Source: Cupriavidus sp. U2
GTDB lineage: Bacteria; Pseudomonadota; Gammaproteobacteria; Burkholderiales; Burkholderiaceae
Length of the DNA stretch: 64,000 bases
Assembly: GCF_009663685.2 (NCBI RefSeq)
Contig: NZ_RCOG02000026.1
Coordinates: 1 to 64,000, forward strand
Direction: 5' to 3'
In this document: positions 17,550-26,481 of the stretch, one piece after another
Layout of the letters: each line of letters begins with the position of its first letter
How positions within the stretch are numbered: position 1 is the first letter of the stretch
Position numbers and translations under genes: made by a program
The notes under the pieces: generated by a model
Database searches by the model: none
Told to the model about the DNA's origin: nothing
What the model saw: the letters and a program-made list of their open reading frames with translations, nothing else

Positions 17550-18527
17550 TTACCAGGGCCAGGCCAGGCGCGTGCCGGTGCCATCGGCCAGGGCCCGTTC
17601 ATGCAGGAAGCGGGCGACGGTCAGGTCTTGAAGCGCCAGGCCGGTCATGTCGAATACGGTGATGTCTTCGGCCTGCCGCTGGAACGCGGCGGCGCCGGTC
17701 AGCAGGTCGCCGATCTCGATGCAGTGCAGGTCGGGCGACCACTGGCACTCGCCGATGCTGCGCGCCTGTTCCAGGTCGTCGGCCACGATGCGGGCGCGTT
17801 CCAGCACGCCGTCGGGCAGTTCGCGCTTGCCGGTGGTGTCGGCGCCCACGCAGGTAAGATGGGTGCCCGGTTGCACGGCATCGGCGTCGAACAGGGCGCC
17901 CCCACCGGGCGTGGCCGTGATCACGACATCGCTTTGGGCCACGGCGGCATTGCGGTCGGTGGCCAGCGCGATGTGGCAGCGCCCGGCGAATTCTGCTTCG
18001 AAGCTGGCGCTGGGCGCGCCGCTGGCGCTGACATAGCGCACGTCGGTCAGCGATGGCAGCAGCGCCAGCGCATACGATAGCTGCACGCGCGCCTGTACGC
18101 CGGTGCCGAACACGCATACGCGGCGGCTGTCCGGGCGTGCCAGGGCCTTCAGCCCGATGCCGCCGGCGGCGCCGGTGCGCGCCGTGGTGATCGCGTTGCC
18201 GTCGAGCATGCACAAGGGCCGTCCGGTCGCCGGATCGATCAGCACGATGGTGGCCTGATGCGGCTCGCCGCCGCGGTCGCGGTTGCCCGGCCAGAATCCC
18301 GCAGCCTTGAAGCCGAGCAGGTTCTGCCGGCCGACATCGCCGGCCTTGATGCCGAACACGCCGCCGGTCGCCAGCTTTTCGCGGATCAGCGGAAAGACCC
18401 GCCCCTCGCGATGGCTGTGCAGGATAAAGGCTTCGCGCACGGCGGCCAGGACATCGTCGGGGACCAGCGCCGCTTCCACGGCGTGCTTGTCGAGCAGTAG
18501 CAACTGCGCGGCGGAGTTAGCGTGCAT
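17550..18527 (-). CDS. Ornithine cyclodeaminase/mu-crystallin family (possible iminosuccinate reductase)
   Basis: A 325-residue NAD(P)-dependent enzyme. The substrate half holds KAGDVGRQNLLGFKAAGFWPGN, and the Rossmann half has VCVFGTGVQARVQ (residues about 138-150) and VITATPGGGALF. Members include ornithine cyclodeaminase, ketimine reductases and BhcD iminosuccinate reductase. Its start overlaps the regulator stop by 11 bases, and the dehydratase follows. A dehydratase that makes iminosuccinate plus a reductase to aspartate would make chemical sense, but the reaction is not shown by sequence alone. Confidence 0.85.
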   Translation of the reverse strand: MHANSAAQLLLLDKHAVEAALVPDDVLAAVREAFILHSHREGRVFPLIREKLATGGVFGIKAGDVGRQNLLGFKAAGFWPGNRDRGGEPHQATIVLIDPATGRPLCMLDGNAITTARTGAAGGIGLKALARPDSRRVCVFGTGVQARVQLSYALALLPSLTDVRYVSASGAPSASFEAEFAGRCHIALATDRNAAVAQSDVVITATPGGGALFDADAVQPGTHLTCVGADTTGKRELPDGVLERARIVADDLEQARSIGECQWSPDLHCIEIGDLLTGAAAFQRQAEDITVFDMTGLALQDLTVARFLHERALADGTGTRLAWPW

Positions 18528-19143
18528 AGCTGTAGACGGTTGCGCGCGACACGCCCAGGTGTGCCGCGATGGTTTCCATGGCCCGGCGCACTTCCAGCAG
18601 GCCGGACGCCTTGAGTTCGGCCAGCAGCGCGCGCCGCTCGTCGGTCTTCAGCGCGCGGGGCGTGGTGGCCAGCCGTGCCGCGAAGGCGTCGATGCGCGAG
18701 CGCAGCACTTCGGTGCTGGCGGGGTCGAGCGTTTCCTCCGGTCCGTCGGCGGCGGTCTGCACGAACTGGCCCATGGCCATCTGCAGGCTGCGGAACAGCG
18801 TCAGGTCGACGTTCATGCACAGCGCGGCGATGTAGCGGCCGCTGCTGTCCTTGATGCCGATGGACGTGCTCTTGGCCAGGCGGCCATCGGCAAACTGGTT
18901 CGCGTAGTTGGCCAGCACCTGTGGATAGTCGGGGTCCGTGATGCGGGCTTCGCCCAGCTCCGTGGTGGGGTCGCCGACGGCGCGGCCCGACAGATTGTTG
19001 TGGATGGCCAGGATTGACTGGCCAGGCTCCAGCAGATCGTGCACCACGACCTCGCAGAACGGCGCCAGCGTCTGACCCAGGCCATCGGCAATCTGCTTGA
19101 GCTGGTCCAGCAGCAGACGCTGCTCGGGCGTACGTTGCATCAT
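18517..19143 (-). CDS. YheO/DauR-type PAS-like and HTH regulator
   Basis: The 208-residue protein joins an N-terminal YheO-like PAS domain (about residues 15-125: FCEVVVHDLLEPGQSILAI, KSTSIGIKDSSGRYIAALCMN) to a C-terminal helix-turn-helix (AMETIAAHLGVSRATVYSYAR). DauR, which controls D-arginine catabolism, has this architecture, so a small amino-acid-derived effector is likely. I chose the second-line ATG pair at 19143/19140 because the upstream in-frame extension to 19209 crosses the predicted operator region. It leads the transcription unit with the two enzymes. Confidence 0.85.
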   Translation of the reverse strand: MMQRTPEQRLLLDQLKQIADGLGQTLAPFCEVVVHDLLEPGQSILAIHNNLSGRAVGDPTTELGEARITDPDYPQVLANYANQFADGRLAKSTSIGIKDSSGRYIAALCMNVDLTLFRSLQMAMGQFVQTAADGPEETLDPASTEVLRSRIDAFAARLATTPRALKTDERRALLAELKASGLLEVRRAMETIAAHLGVSRATVYSYAR

Positions 19144-19171
19144 CTCGGTCGATGGAATTAGATGAGATTCG

Positions 19172-19199
19172 ATGCTGGACAGTTTGTATAGTGCTGGAC
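19172..19199 (-). promoter_or_regulatory. Direct repeat operator candidate of the YheO-type regulator
   Basis: On the plus strand ATGCTGGAC (19172-19180) and GTGCTGGAC (19191-19199) repeat with a 19-base period, two helical turns, just upstream of the regulator start. A TTGACA-like -35 on the minus strand lies at 19204-19209. The position suits autoregulation. Confidence 0.4.
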
Positions 19200-19296
19200 T
19201 AAATGTCAAGAACTGGGCGTGAAAAATGGCGCGGGAGCCGCATGGACTGCCGCGCCATCTGCCGGTATCGCTGGTATCGCCGATCCGTGAAGGCGG

Positions 19297-22044
19297 TCAG
19301 GCTGCTGCCGCGATCCGGATCTCCGCCAGCAGCTTGCGCAGTTCCGGCACGCAAGACCCGCAGTTGCCGCCGGCCTTCACGCAGGCGGTGATGTCGGCCG
19401 GCGTCTTGAGGTCGTGCTTGCGCACGGCGTCGCAGATCGTATTGCGGCCCACGCCGAAGCAGGCGCACACCGTGGGGCCGGCGTCGGCGGTCTTTTCCAT
19501 CGGCTGGCCCAGCAGCAGGCCGATACGATCGGGATCTTCCAGCCGATCCTGCCCGAACAGTTGCGAAAGCCAGGCGCGCGACGGCAGATCGGCCCGCGTG
19601 GACACGTAGACGCACGCTTCCAGCCGGTCGTTGACCACGAACCCCGCGTGATAGACCCCGGCCGAGCGGTCTTCGTATTCAAGCCAGTCCGCGTCGGGAT
19701 CGTGCACGCCCAGCAGGGCCCGCGCCCAGGCGGCGCGGTCAGCGACGGTTTCCCGGCCGGCGAATTCGTAACGCTGAAACTGCTTGCCCTGGATGCGCGT
19801 CCAGTAGGTCAGCGAATCGGCCGGCAGCGCGTTGCGGCTCAGCACGAAGCCGTGCCACGAGACTCGGAATTCCTCCACGCGCACCGGCGTGTGCTTGAAC
19901 TCGGGCTCGCCCGAGACCGGATCGACTACCGGATTGACCACGGCGCCCACGCGCGCATCGGAGCTGAACTGATCGTTCCAGTGAATCGGCACGAACACGC
20001 TGCCCCGCGCAATGCCGCCGCCAAACCGCACCCGGGCCACCATGGCGCCCCAGCGGCTGGTCACGCGGGCGAGCTTGCCTTCGCCCACGCCGCATAGCAG
20101 CGCGTCCTGCGGATGCATGTCGACGAACGGCTCGGGCAGGTGGTCGGACAGCCGCGCTGCCTTGCCGGTGCGCGTCATGGTGTGCCACTGGTCGCGCACG
20201 CGGCCCGTGTTCAGGATCAGCGGAAATTCGTCGTCGGCCGCGTGGGCCGGCGCGCGGGCCGCGGTCGGCACGAAACGGGCGCGGCCATCGGCAAAGGCAT
20301 AGCGGCCATCCTCGAACAGGCGCTGGGTACCACCCGGCGTGGCGGCGCGGTACGGCCATTGCACCGGCGCGAAGGCGTCGTATTGGTCCTGGCTCAGCCC
20401 GACCAGACCGCCGATATCAAACATGCGCGGCGCGTCGCGGTCGCTGGCATCGCCGTTTCGCCAGGCCGAGAGCCGCGCGTGTTCGTCGAAGATCTCGTGC
20501 GGGGTCTGGTAGTCGAAGCCGGCGAAACCCATGCGGCGGGCCACGTCGCACAGGATGTCCCAGTCGGCGCGGGCCTCGCCGGGGGCCGGCAGGAAGGCGC
20601 GCTGGCGCGAGATGCGGCGCTCGGAGTTGGTGACCGTGCCGTCCTTCTCGCCCCAGCCCAGCGCGGGCAGCAGCACGTGCGCGGCATCATTGGTATCGGT
20701 GTGCGTGACGATGTCTGACGACACCACCAGTTCGCACCTGGCCAGCGCACGGCGTGCCTGGTCGGCGTCGGGCAGGCTGACCACCGGGTTGGTGGCGATG
20801 ACCCACACGGCCTTGACCTGGCCGGCCTCGATGGCGTTGAACAGGTCCACGGCCTTGAGGCCGGGCTTGTCGGCCATGCGCGGCGACTGCCAGAAGTCCT
20901 GCACGATGTCGCGATGCACCGGGTTGGCCAGTTCCATGTGCGCGGCCAGCATGTTGGCCAGCCCGCCCACTTCGCGGCCGCCCATGGCATTGGGCTGCCC
21001 GGTCAGCGAGAACGGACCCATGCCCGGACGGCCGATGCGGCCGGTCAGCAGATGGCAGTTGATGATGCTGTTGACCTTGTCGGTGCCGGCCGACGACTGG
21101 TTCACGCCCATCGAGAACGCCGTGATGACCTTTTGCGTACCGGCGAACAGTTCGAAGAACGCCCGCAGGTCCTGCGGATCGAGCTTGCAGGCACGGGCGA
21201 GGGCGGTCAGGTCCCCGGCATCGGAGCCGTCGGCATCGGCCACGGCCAGTGCGTCGTCCAGGCCGGCCGTGTGCGCATCGACAAAGGCCGCATCGGTGTG
21301 GCCGTGGCGCGCCAGGTAGCCGAGCAGGCCGTTGAACAGCCGTACGTCGGTGCCGGGGCGCAGCGGCAGGTGCAGGTCGGCCAGTTCGCAGGTGGCGGTG
21401 CGGCGCGGATCGATGGCCACGATCTTCATGTCGGGCCGTGCTTCCTTGGCGCGCGTCAGGCGCTGGAACAGGATCGGATGGCACCAGACCGTGTTCGAGC
21501 CCACCAGCACCACCAGATCGGCCTGTTCCAGGTCTTCGTAGCTGCACGGCACCAGGTCTTCGCCAAACGCGCGCTTGTGGCCGGCCACGGCCGACGACAT
21601 GCACAGCCGCGAGTTGGTGTCGATGTTGGCCGAGCCGATAAAGCCCTTCATCAGCTTGTTGGCGACGTAGTAGTCCTCGGTCAGGATCTGGCCCGACACG
21701 TACAGGGCCACGGCGTCGGGGCCGTGCCTGGCGATGACGTCGGCAAAGCCGCTGGCCACCTTGTCGAGCGCCTGGTCCCAGCTCACGCGATGCAGCGATC
21801 CGTCGGCATCGCGCAGTTGGGGATGGAGCAGGCGGCCGTCCAGGCTGACCGTGTCGCCCAGCGCCGAGCCCTTGACGCACAGGCGGCCATGGTTCGACGC
21901 GTGGTCGGCATCGCCTTGCACTTCCACCTGGCCGTCGGCGCGCGCGGTGGCGCGCACGCCGCAGCCCACGCCGCAGTACGGGCAGGTGGTGGAGACCGTC
22001 TTGGTCGAGGTGGTGGCAACCACGGCAATATCGGACAGGTTCAC
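19297..22044 (-). CDS. nasA: Assimilatory nitrate reductase, catalytic subunit
   Basis: Reduces nitrate to nitrite in the cytoplasm. The 915-residue protein has an N-terminal [4Fe-4S] motif CPYCGVGCG at about residues 21-29, the molybdopterin dinucleotide-binding core (NTGRVRDQWHTMTRTGKAA), and a C-terminal BFD-like [2Fe-2S] domain with CACFGVG and GGNCGSC. The extra domain is typical of NasA, which receives electrons from an NAD(P)H flavoprotein. The start is a GTG (VNLSDIAV) at 22044. An ATG further upstream lies inside the preceding gene and is unlikely. It is last in the nitrate operon, 46 bases after the flavoprotein gene. Confidence 0.93.
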   Translation of the reverse strand: MNLSDIAVVATTSTKTVSTTCPYCGVGCGVRATARADGQVEVQGDADHASNHGRLCVKGSALGDTVSLDGRLLHPQLRDADGSLHRVSWDQALDKVASGFADVIARHGPDAVALYVSGQILTEDYYVANKLMKGFIGSANIDTNSRLCMSSAVAGHKRAFGEDLVPCSYEDLEQADLVVLVGSNTVWCHPILFQRLTRAKEARPDMKIVAIDPRRTATCELADLHLPLRPGTDVRLFNGLLGYLARHGHTDAAFVDAHTAGLDDALAVADADGSDAGDLTALARACKLDPQDLRAFFELFAGTQKVITAFSMGVNQSSAGTDKVNSIINCHLLTGRIGRPGMGPFSLTGQPNAMGGREVGGLANMLAAHMELANPVHRDIVQDFWQSPRMADKPGLKAVDLFNAIEAGQVKAVWVIATNPVVSLPDADQARRALARCELVVSSDIVTHTDTNDAAHVLLPALGWGEKDGTVTNSERRISRQRAFLPAPGEARADWDILCDVARRMGFAGFDYQTPHEIFDEHARLSAWRNGDASDRDAPRMFDIGGLVGLSQDQYDAFAPVQWPYRAATPGGTQRLFEDGRYAFADGRARFVPTAARAPAHAADDEFPLILNTGRVRDQWHTMTRTGKAARLSDHLPEPFVDMHPQDALLCGVGEGKLARVTSRWGAMVARVRFGGGIARGSVFVPIHWNDQFSSDARVGAVVNPVVDPVSGEPEFKHTPVRVEEFRVSWHGFVLSRNALPADSLTYWTRIQGKQFQRYEFAGRETVADRAAWARALLGVHDPDADWLEYEDRSAGVYHAGFVVNDRLEACVYVSTRADLPSRAWLSQLFGQDRLEDPDRIGLLLGQPMEKTADAGPTVCACFGVGRNTICDAVRKHDLKTPADITACVKAGGNCGSCVPELRKLLAEIRIAAAA

Positions 22045-22090
22045 GGCAGAATCTCTTCGGTCGGTGGCGGCGCGGGCCGGGGAGCTTGGG

Positions 22091-23350
22091 TCAGGCCGCC
22101 AGGGCCTCGCATTGCGCCTGGCCAAACAGCAGGCGCTGACGCAGCGCGGCCACGGGCTTGCCGGACTGGATCAGGTCGAAATACCACGGGCCATCCTTCA
22201 CGTCGCCATACAGCACGGCGCCGACCAGCCGGCCGTCCTGCAGGACCAGGCGCTTGTAGATACCGCGGCGCGGATCGCGCAGGACGAGGTCCTCGCTGCC
22301 TTCGGCGCCGATGAAATCGCCGGCCGAGTACAGGTCCACACCCGTCACCTTGAGCTTGGTGGCCGTGGCCTGCTGCACGTAGCGCCGATGCCCGGCGCCA
22401 GCCAGATGCGCGGCGCAGACGCGGGCCTGGTCCCAGATCGGGGCCACCAGGCCAAACGTGGCGTTGCGGTGTTGCACGCATTCACCCACGGCGTAGATGC
22501 GTGGATCGAAGGTCTGCAGCGTGTCGTCCACCACGATGGCGCGCTCGCAACGCAGGCCGGCGCCGGCGGCCAGCTCGATATTGGGGCGCACGCCGGCGGT
22601 CATCACCACCAGGTCGGCCGGAATCCGCGTGCCGTCCTTGAACAGGACGCCGGCCACGCGGTCCTGGCCAAGAATGCCGGCCGTCTGGGCGCTCAGCAGA
22701 AAACGCAGGCCCTTGCGTTCGAGCGCCAGCTTCAGCAGGTCGGCGGCGGGTTTGTCCAGCTGGCGCTCCATCAGGCTGTCGGCCAGATGCACCACGGTGA
22801 CATCCATGCCTTGCCGCATGAGGCCATTGGCGGCCTCCAGACCCAGCAGGCCGCCGCCGATCACGACCGCGTGGCGATGGTTGCGCGCGGCGTGCAGCAT
22901 GGTTTCCACGTCCTGGATGTCGCGGAAGGCGATCACGCCGTCCAGCGTATGACCGGGTACCGGAATGATGAACGGCCTGGAGCCCGTGGCCAGCAGCAGG
23001 CGGTCGTAGTGGACTGCCTTGCCGGAAGCCGAGCGCACGGTGCGGCGCGGCCGGTCGATGGCCACCACGGGGTCACCGGCCAGCAGTTCGATGCCGTTCT
23101 GCGCGTACCAGTCGCGCGTGTTGAGCATGATGTCGTCGACGGTCTTTTCGCCGGCGAGCACCGGGCTCAGCAGGATGCGGTTGTAGTTGCCGTGCGGCTC
23201 GGCGCCGAACACCGTGATGTCGTACAGGTCCGGCGCGAGCTTCAGCAGTTCCTCGACCGTGCGCATGGCGGCCATGCCGTTGCCAACCACCACCAGCCGT
23301 GGCTTGGCCGGGGTGGCGGGAGACGAGGCGGGGGGCGTCGTGGGCATCAT
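22091..23350 (-). CDS. FAD/NAD(P)H oxidoreductase of nitrate assimilation
   Basis: The 419-residue flavoprotein has an N-terminal FAD Rossmann motif (LVVVGNGMAAMR), an NAD(P) motif at about residues 150-165 (AVVIGGGLLGLEAA) and the conserved VVMTAGVRPN and IYAVGEC. It resembles the NAD(P)H-oxidising front half of NirB and the NasB-type electron donors. Placement between nirD and nasA suggests it passes electrons from NAD(P)H to the NasA iron-sulphur domains. Two ATGs stand in a row (23350, 23347). The gene is separated from nirD by 106 bases containing six copies of an 8-base repeat. Confidence 0.87.
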   Translation of the reverse strand: MMPTTPPASSPATPAKPRLVVVGNGMAAMRTVEELLKLAPDLYDITVFGAEPHGNYNRILLSPVLAGEKTVDDIMLNTRDWYAQNGIELLAGDPVVAIDRPRRTVRSASGKAVHYDRLLLATGSRPFIIPVPGHTLDGVIAFRDIQDVETMLHAARNHRHAVVIGGGLLGLEAANGLMRQGMDVTVVHLADSLMERQLDKPAADLLKLALERKGLRFLLSAQTAGILGQDRVAGVLFKDGTRIPADLVVMTAGVRPNIELAAGAGLRCERAIVVDDTLQTFDPRIYAVGECVQHRNATFGLVAPIWDQARVCAAHLAGAGHRRYVQQATATKLKVTGVDLYSAGDFIGAEGSEDLVLRDPRRGIYKRLVLQDGRLVGAVLYGDVKDGPWYFDLIQSGKPVAALRQRLLFGQAQCEALAA

Positions 23351-23367
23351 CTTCTGGGGGCCTGTTT

Positions 23368-23415
23368 GCGTAATGGCGTAATGGCGTAATGGCGTAATGG
23401 CGTAATGGCGTAATG
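23368..23415. repeat. Six tandem copies of an 8-bp unit upstream of the flavoprotein gene
   Basis: GCGTAATG repeats six times perfectly from 23368 to 23415, starting about 18 bases before the ATG of the flavoprotein gene on the minus strand. The unit is not a multiple of three, and the array is non-coding. It sits where copy number changes could alter translation initiation or readthrough from nirD. Confidence 0.85.
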
Positions 23416-23456
23416 GCGCGTTGGCTGCGGGCGTGCTCGAAGACAGGGGCTGCGGG

Positions 23457-23855
23457 TCAGGCGGCCATTTCTTCCTCGACCTTGCCTGCCTGGGCTTCGC
23501 GCTGGACGACCGAGGCCGCCACCCAGACCTTGCCGTCATAGACGCGCGCGGCGTGGGCGTGGACCGAGTGCTCGGGCGCCTCCAGGCACTCGCCGGTGCG
23601 CAGGTCGAAGTGGTGCTTGTAGATTGGCGACGCCACCACCACGCGCTCGCCGAGGCTGCCGACCAGCCCGCGCGACAGCACGTTGGCCTGCGAATTCGGG
23701 TCGAAATTGGCGATGGCGTAGACCTCTTCGCCGCGGCCGACGCGGAAGACCGCCACCTGCTGCCCGTCGACCAGTGCGCAGACACCAGTATTGGGCACGA
23801 TATCGCGCAAGGTGCAAATCGCGGTCCAGGTTTCGGGATGGTGGGTTTGGCTCAT
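23457..23855 (-). CDS. nirD: Nitrite reductase [NAD(P)H] small subunit
   Basis: The 132-residue Rieske-like protein that partners NirB for reduction of nitrite to ammonia. ICTLRDIVPNTGVCALV, VYAIANFDPNSQANVLSRGLVG and VASPIYKHHFDLRTGECLE are family hallmarks. It keeps the Rieske fold but lacks a full Cys-His cluster set, as usual for NirD. The ATG at 23855 is preferred over the GTG at 23858 because AAGGAG stands six bases upstream. It lies 15 bases after nirB. Confidence 0.92.
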   Translation of the reverse strand: MSQTHHPETWTAICTLRDIVPNTGVCALVDGQQVAVFRVGRGEEVYAIANFDPNSQANVLSRGLVGSLGERVVVASPIYKHHFDLRTGECLEAPEHSVHAHAARVYDGKVWVAASVVQREAQAGKVEEEMAA

Positions 23856-23870
23856 CACGTTCTCCTTGTG

Positions 23871-26432
23871 TCAGGCTGCTTTTGCGGGCACGGCGACCAC
23901 GGGAATGTGGCTCAGGCGGGAACGCTGCAAGTTCCGTTCCTCCGGCGTGGCAGGGCGGATCTGGCCGCGCGCTTCCATGAAGACCAGGTTGTCGTCGCGC
24001 AGGTCGCTGTTGACGAAGTGGCGGAATCGCTTGCGGGTTTCCGGGTCGGTGATGGCCTTTTTCCATTCGTCCTCGTAGGTGTCCACCACGTGCTGCATTT
24101 CGGCTTCCAGTTCGGCGCCGATGCCCAGCTTGTCGTCGATGACCACGGCCTTCAGGTAGTCCAGGCCGCCTTCGAGGTTGTCGCGCCAGGTGCTGGTGCG
24201 TTGCAGGCGGTCGGCGGTGCGCACGTAGAACATCAGGAAGCGGTCGACGTAGCGGATCAGCGTGTCGCGGTCCAGGTCGCCGGCCAGCAGTTCGGCGTGG
24301 CGCGGCTTCATGCCGCCGTTGCCGCAGACGTAGAGGTTCCAGCCCTTTTCGGTGGCGATGATGCCTACGTCCTTGCCCTGGGCTTCGGCGCACTCGCGGG
24401 TGCAGCCCGACACGCCAAACTTGATCTTGTGCGGCGCGCGCAGGCCCTTGTAGCGGTTTTCGATGTCGATGGCCAGGCCAACCGAGTCGTCAACGCCGTA
24501 GCGGCACCACGTGGAGCCCACGCACGACTTGACGGTGCGCAGCGACTTGCCGTAGGCGTGGCCGGATTCGAACCCGGCCGCCACCAGTTCTTCCCAGATC
24601 AGCGGCAGTTCTTCCAGGCGGGCGCCGAACATGTCCACCCGCGCGCCGCCGGTGATCTTGGTGTACAGGCCGTACTTCTTGGCCACCTGGCCCACGGCGA
24701 TCAGGCCGTCGGGCGTGACTTCGCCGCCGGGCATGCGCGGCACCACGGAGTACGTGCCGTCCTTCTGGATATTGGCCAGGAAGTAGTCGTTCGAATCCTG
24801 CAGGCTGGCATGTTCTTCCTTGAGCACGAATTCGTTCCAGCACGATGCCAGGATGCTGCCCACCGTAGGCTTGCAGATGTCGCAGCCCAGCCCCTTGCCA
24901 TGCGCGGCCAGCAGGTCATCGAAGGTCTTGATCTTGCCCACGCGCACCAGGTGGTACAGCTCCTGGCGCGAGTACGGGAAGTGCTCGCAGACATGGTTGT
25001 TCACGGCCATGCCCTGCTTTTTCATTTCGGCCTTCATGATCTGCGTGACCAGCGGCACGCAGCCGCCGCAGGCCGTGCCGGCCTTGGTGCACGACTTCAG
25101 CGCGCCGATGCTGGTGGCGCCATCGGTCACGGCCGCGCAGATCTGGCCCTTGCTGACGTTGTTGCACGAGCAGATCTGGGCCGTGTCGGGCAGCGCGTCG
25201 GCGCCCAGTGCCGGCCGGGCCTGTCCATCCGACGACGGGAGGATCAGGAACTCCGGCGATTCGGGCAGCTCGATGCGGTTCAGCATCATCTGCAGCAGCG
25301 TGCCGTATTCGGCGGCATCGCCCACCAGCACGCCACCGAGCAGGTACTTGCCGCAATCGGACACCACGAGCTTCTTGTAGACCTGCTTGCGCTCGTCGGT
25401 GAACTGGTACGAGCGGCTGCCCGGCGCATTGCCGTGCGGGTCGCCGATGCTGGCTACGTCCACGCCCATCAGCTTGAGCTTGGTGCTCATGTCGGCGCCG
25501 GTGAACCGGGCGGCCTCGCCCCGCAGATGGCGGGCGGCCACACGGGCCATATCGTAGCCCGGGGCCACCAGGCCGTAGATCTTGCCGTCCCACAGCGCGC
25601 ATTCGCCGATGGCGTAGATGTCCGGGTGCGAGGTCAGGCAGTTGTCGTCGATCACGATGCCGCCGCGCGGGCCAATGGCCAGGCCGCTGTCGCGGGCCAG
25701 TTCGTCGCGCGGACGAATACCGGCCGAGAACACGATCATGTCGGTGTCCAGATGCGTACCATCGGTGAAGTTCATGCGGTGCGTGCCGTCCACGCCATCG
25801 ACGATCTCCACGGTGTTCTTGCCCGTGTGCGCCTTCACGCCGAGGTCTTCGATCTTCTGGCGCAGCATGCGGCCGCCGCCGTCGTCGACCTGTACGGCCA
25901 TCAGGCGCGGGGCGAACTCCACCACGTGGGTGTCCAGGTTCATGTCGCGCAGCGCCTTGGCGCACTCCAGGCCCAGCAGGCCGCCGCCGATGACCACGCC
26001 CGACCTGGCGCGGCGGCCGCATTCCAGCATGGCCTCCAGGTCTTCGATGGTGCGGTAGACGAAGGTGTCCTTGCGGTCCTTGCCCGGCAGCGGCGGCACG
26101 AACGGGTACGAGCCGGTGGCCAGCACCAGCTTGTCGTAGGGCAGCGTCTCCCCGGTAGACGTGGTGACCGTCTTCGCGGCCGTATCGATGGCCGTGGCCC
26201 TGGCATTCAGACGCAGCAGCATGTTGTTGTGCTGGTCGAAGAAGCCCGCCGGCACCAGCGACAAGTCATCGGCCGACTTGCCGGCGAAGAATTCCGACAG
26301 GTGGACGCGATCGTAGGCGGGGCGCGGCTCCTCGCAGAGCACCGTCACTTCCAGGTCTTGTGCGCCGGCCTCTGCCAGGCATTCCAGGAATTTGTGGCCG
26401 ACCATGCCGTGCCCGACGATGATGATCTTCAT
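23871..26432 (-). CDS. nirB: Nitrite reductase [NAD(P)H] large subunit
   Basis: Cytoplasmic sirohaem enzyme reducing nitrite to ammonium, 853 residues. FAD site IIIVGHGMVGHKFLE at the N-terminus, NAD site VVIGGGLLGLECAKAL, BFD-like [2Fe-2S] motifs CSCNNVS and GTACGGC at about residues 420-460, and the sulphite/nitrite reductase half. That half ends with the [4Fe-4S]/sirohaem ligands in CVGSTWC and GVSGCTREC, then YVCGNGG. All cofactor motifs are present. It follows narK by 49 bases and precedes nirD. Confidence 0.95.
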   Translation of the reverse strand: MKIIIVGHGMVGHKFLECLAEAGAQDLEVTVLCEEPRPAYDRVHLSEFFAGKSADDLSLVPAGFFDQHNNMLLRLNARATAIDTAAKTVTTSTGETLPYDKLVLATGSYPFVPPLPGKDRKDTFVYRTIEDLEAMLECGRRARSGVVIGGGLLGLECAKALRDMNLDTHVVEFAPRLMAVQVDDGGGRMLRQKIEDLGVKAHTGKNTVEIVDGVDGTHRMNFTDGTHLDTDMIVFSAGIRPRDELARDSGLAIGPRGGIVIDDNCLTSHPDIYAIGECALWDGKIYGLVAPGYDMARVAARHLRGEAARFTGADMSTKLKLMGVDVASIGDPHGNAPGSRSYQFTDERKQVYKKLVVSDCGKYLLGGVLVGDAAEYGTLLQMMLNRIELPESPEFLILPSSDGQARPALGADALPDTAQICSCNNVSKGQICAAVTDGATSIGALKSCTKAGTACGGCVPLVTQIMKAEMKKQGMAVNNHVCEHFPYSRQELYHLVRVGKIKTFDDLLAAHGKGLGCDICKPTVGSILASCWNEFVLKEEHASLQDSNDYFLANIQKDGTYSVVPRMPGGEVTPDGLIAVGQVAKKYGLYTKITGGARVDMFGARLEELPLIWEELVAAGFESGHAYGKSLRTVKSCVGSTWCRYGVDDSVGLAIDIENRYKGLRAPHKIKFGVSGCTRECAEAQGKDVGIIATEKGWNLYVCGNGGMKPRHAELLAGDLDRDTLIRYVDRFLMFYVRTADRLQRTSTWRDNLEGGLDYLKAVVIDDKLGIGAELEAEMQHVVDTYEDEWKKAITDPETRKRFRHFVNSDLRDDNLVFMEARGQIRPATPEERNLQRSRLSHIPVVAVPAKAA

Positions 26433-26481
26433 GATGCTTTCCTTGTCCGGAGGAGTCGTAACTTTGGTTTGTTGGCGTCGA

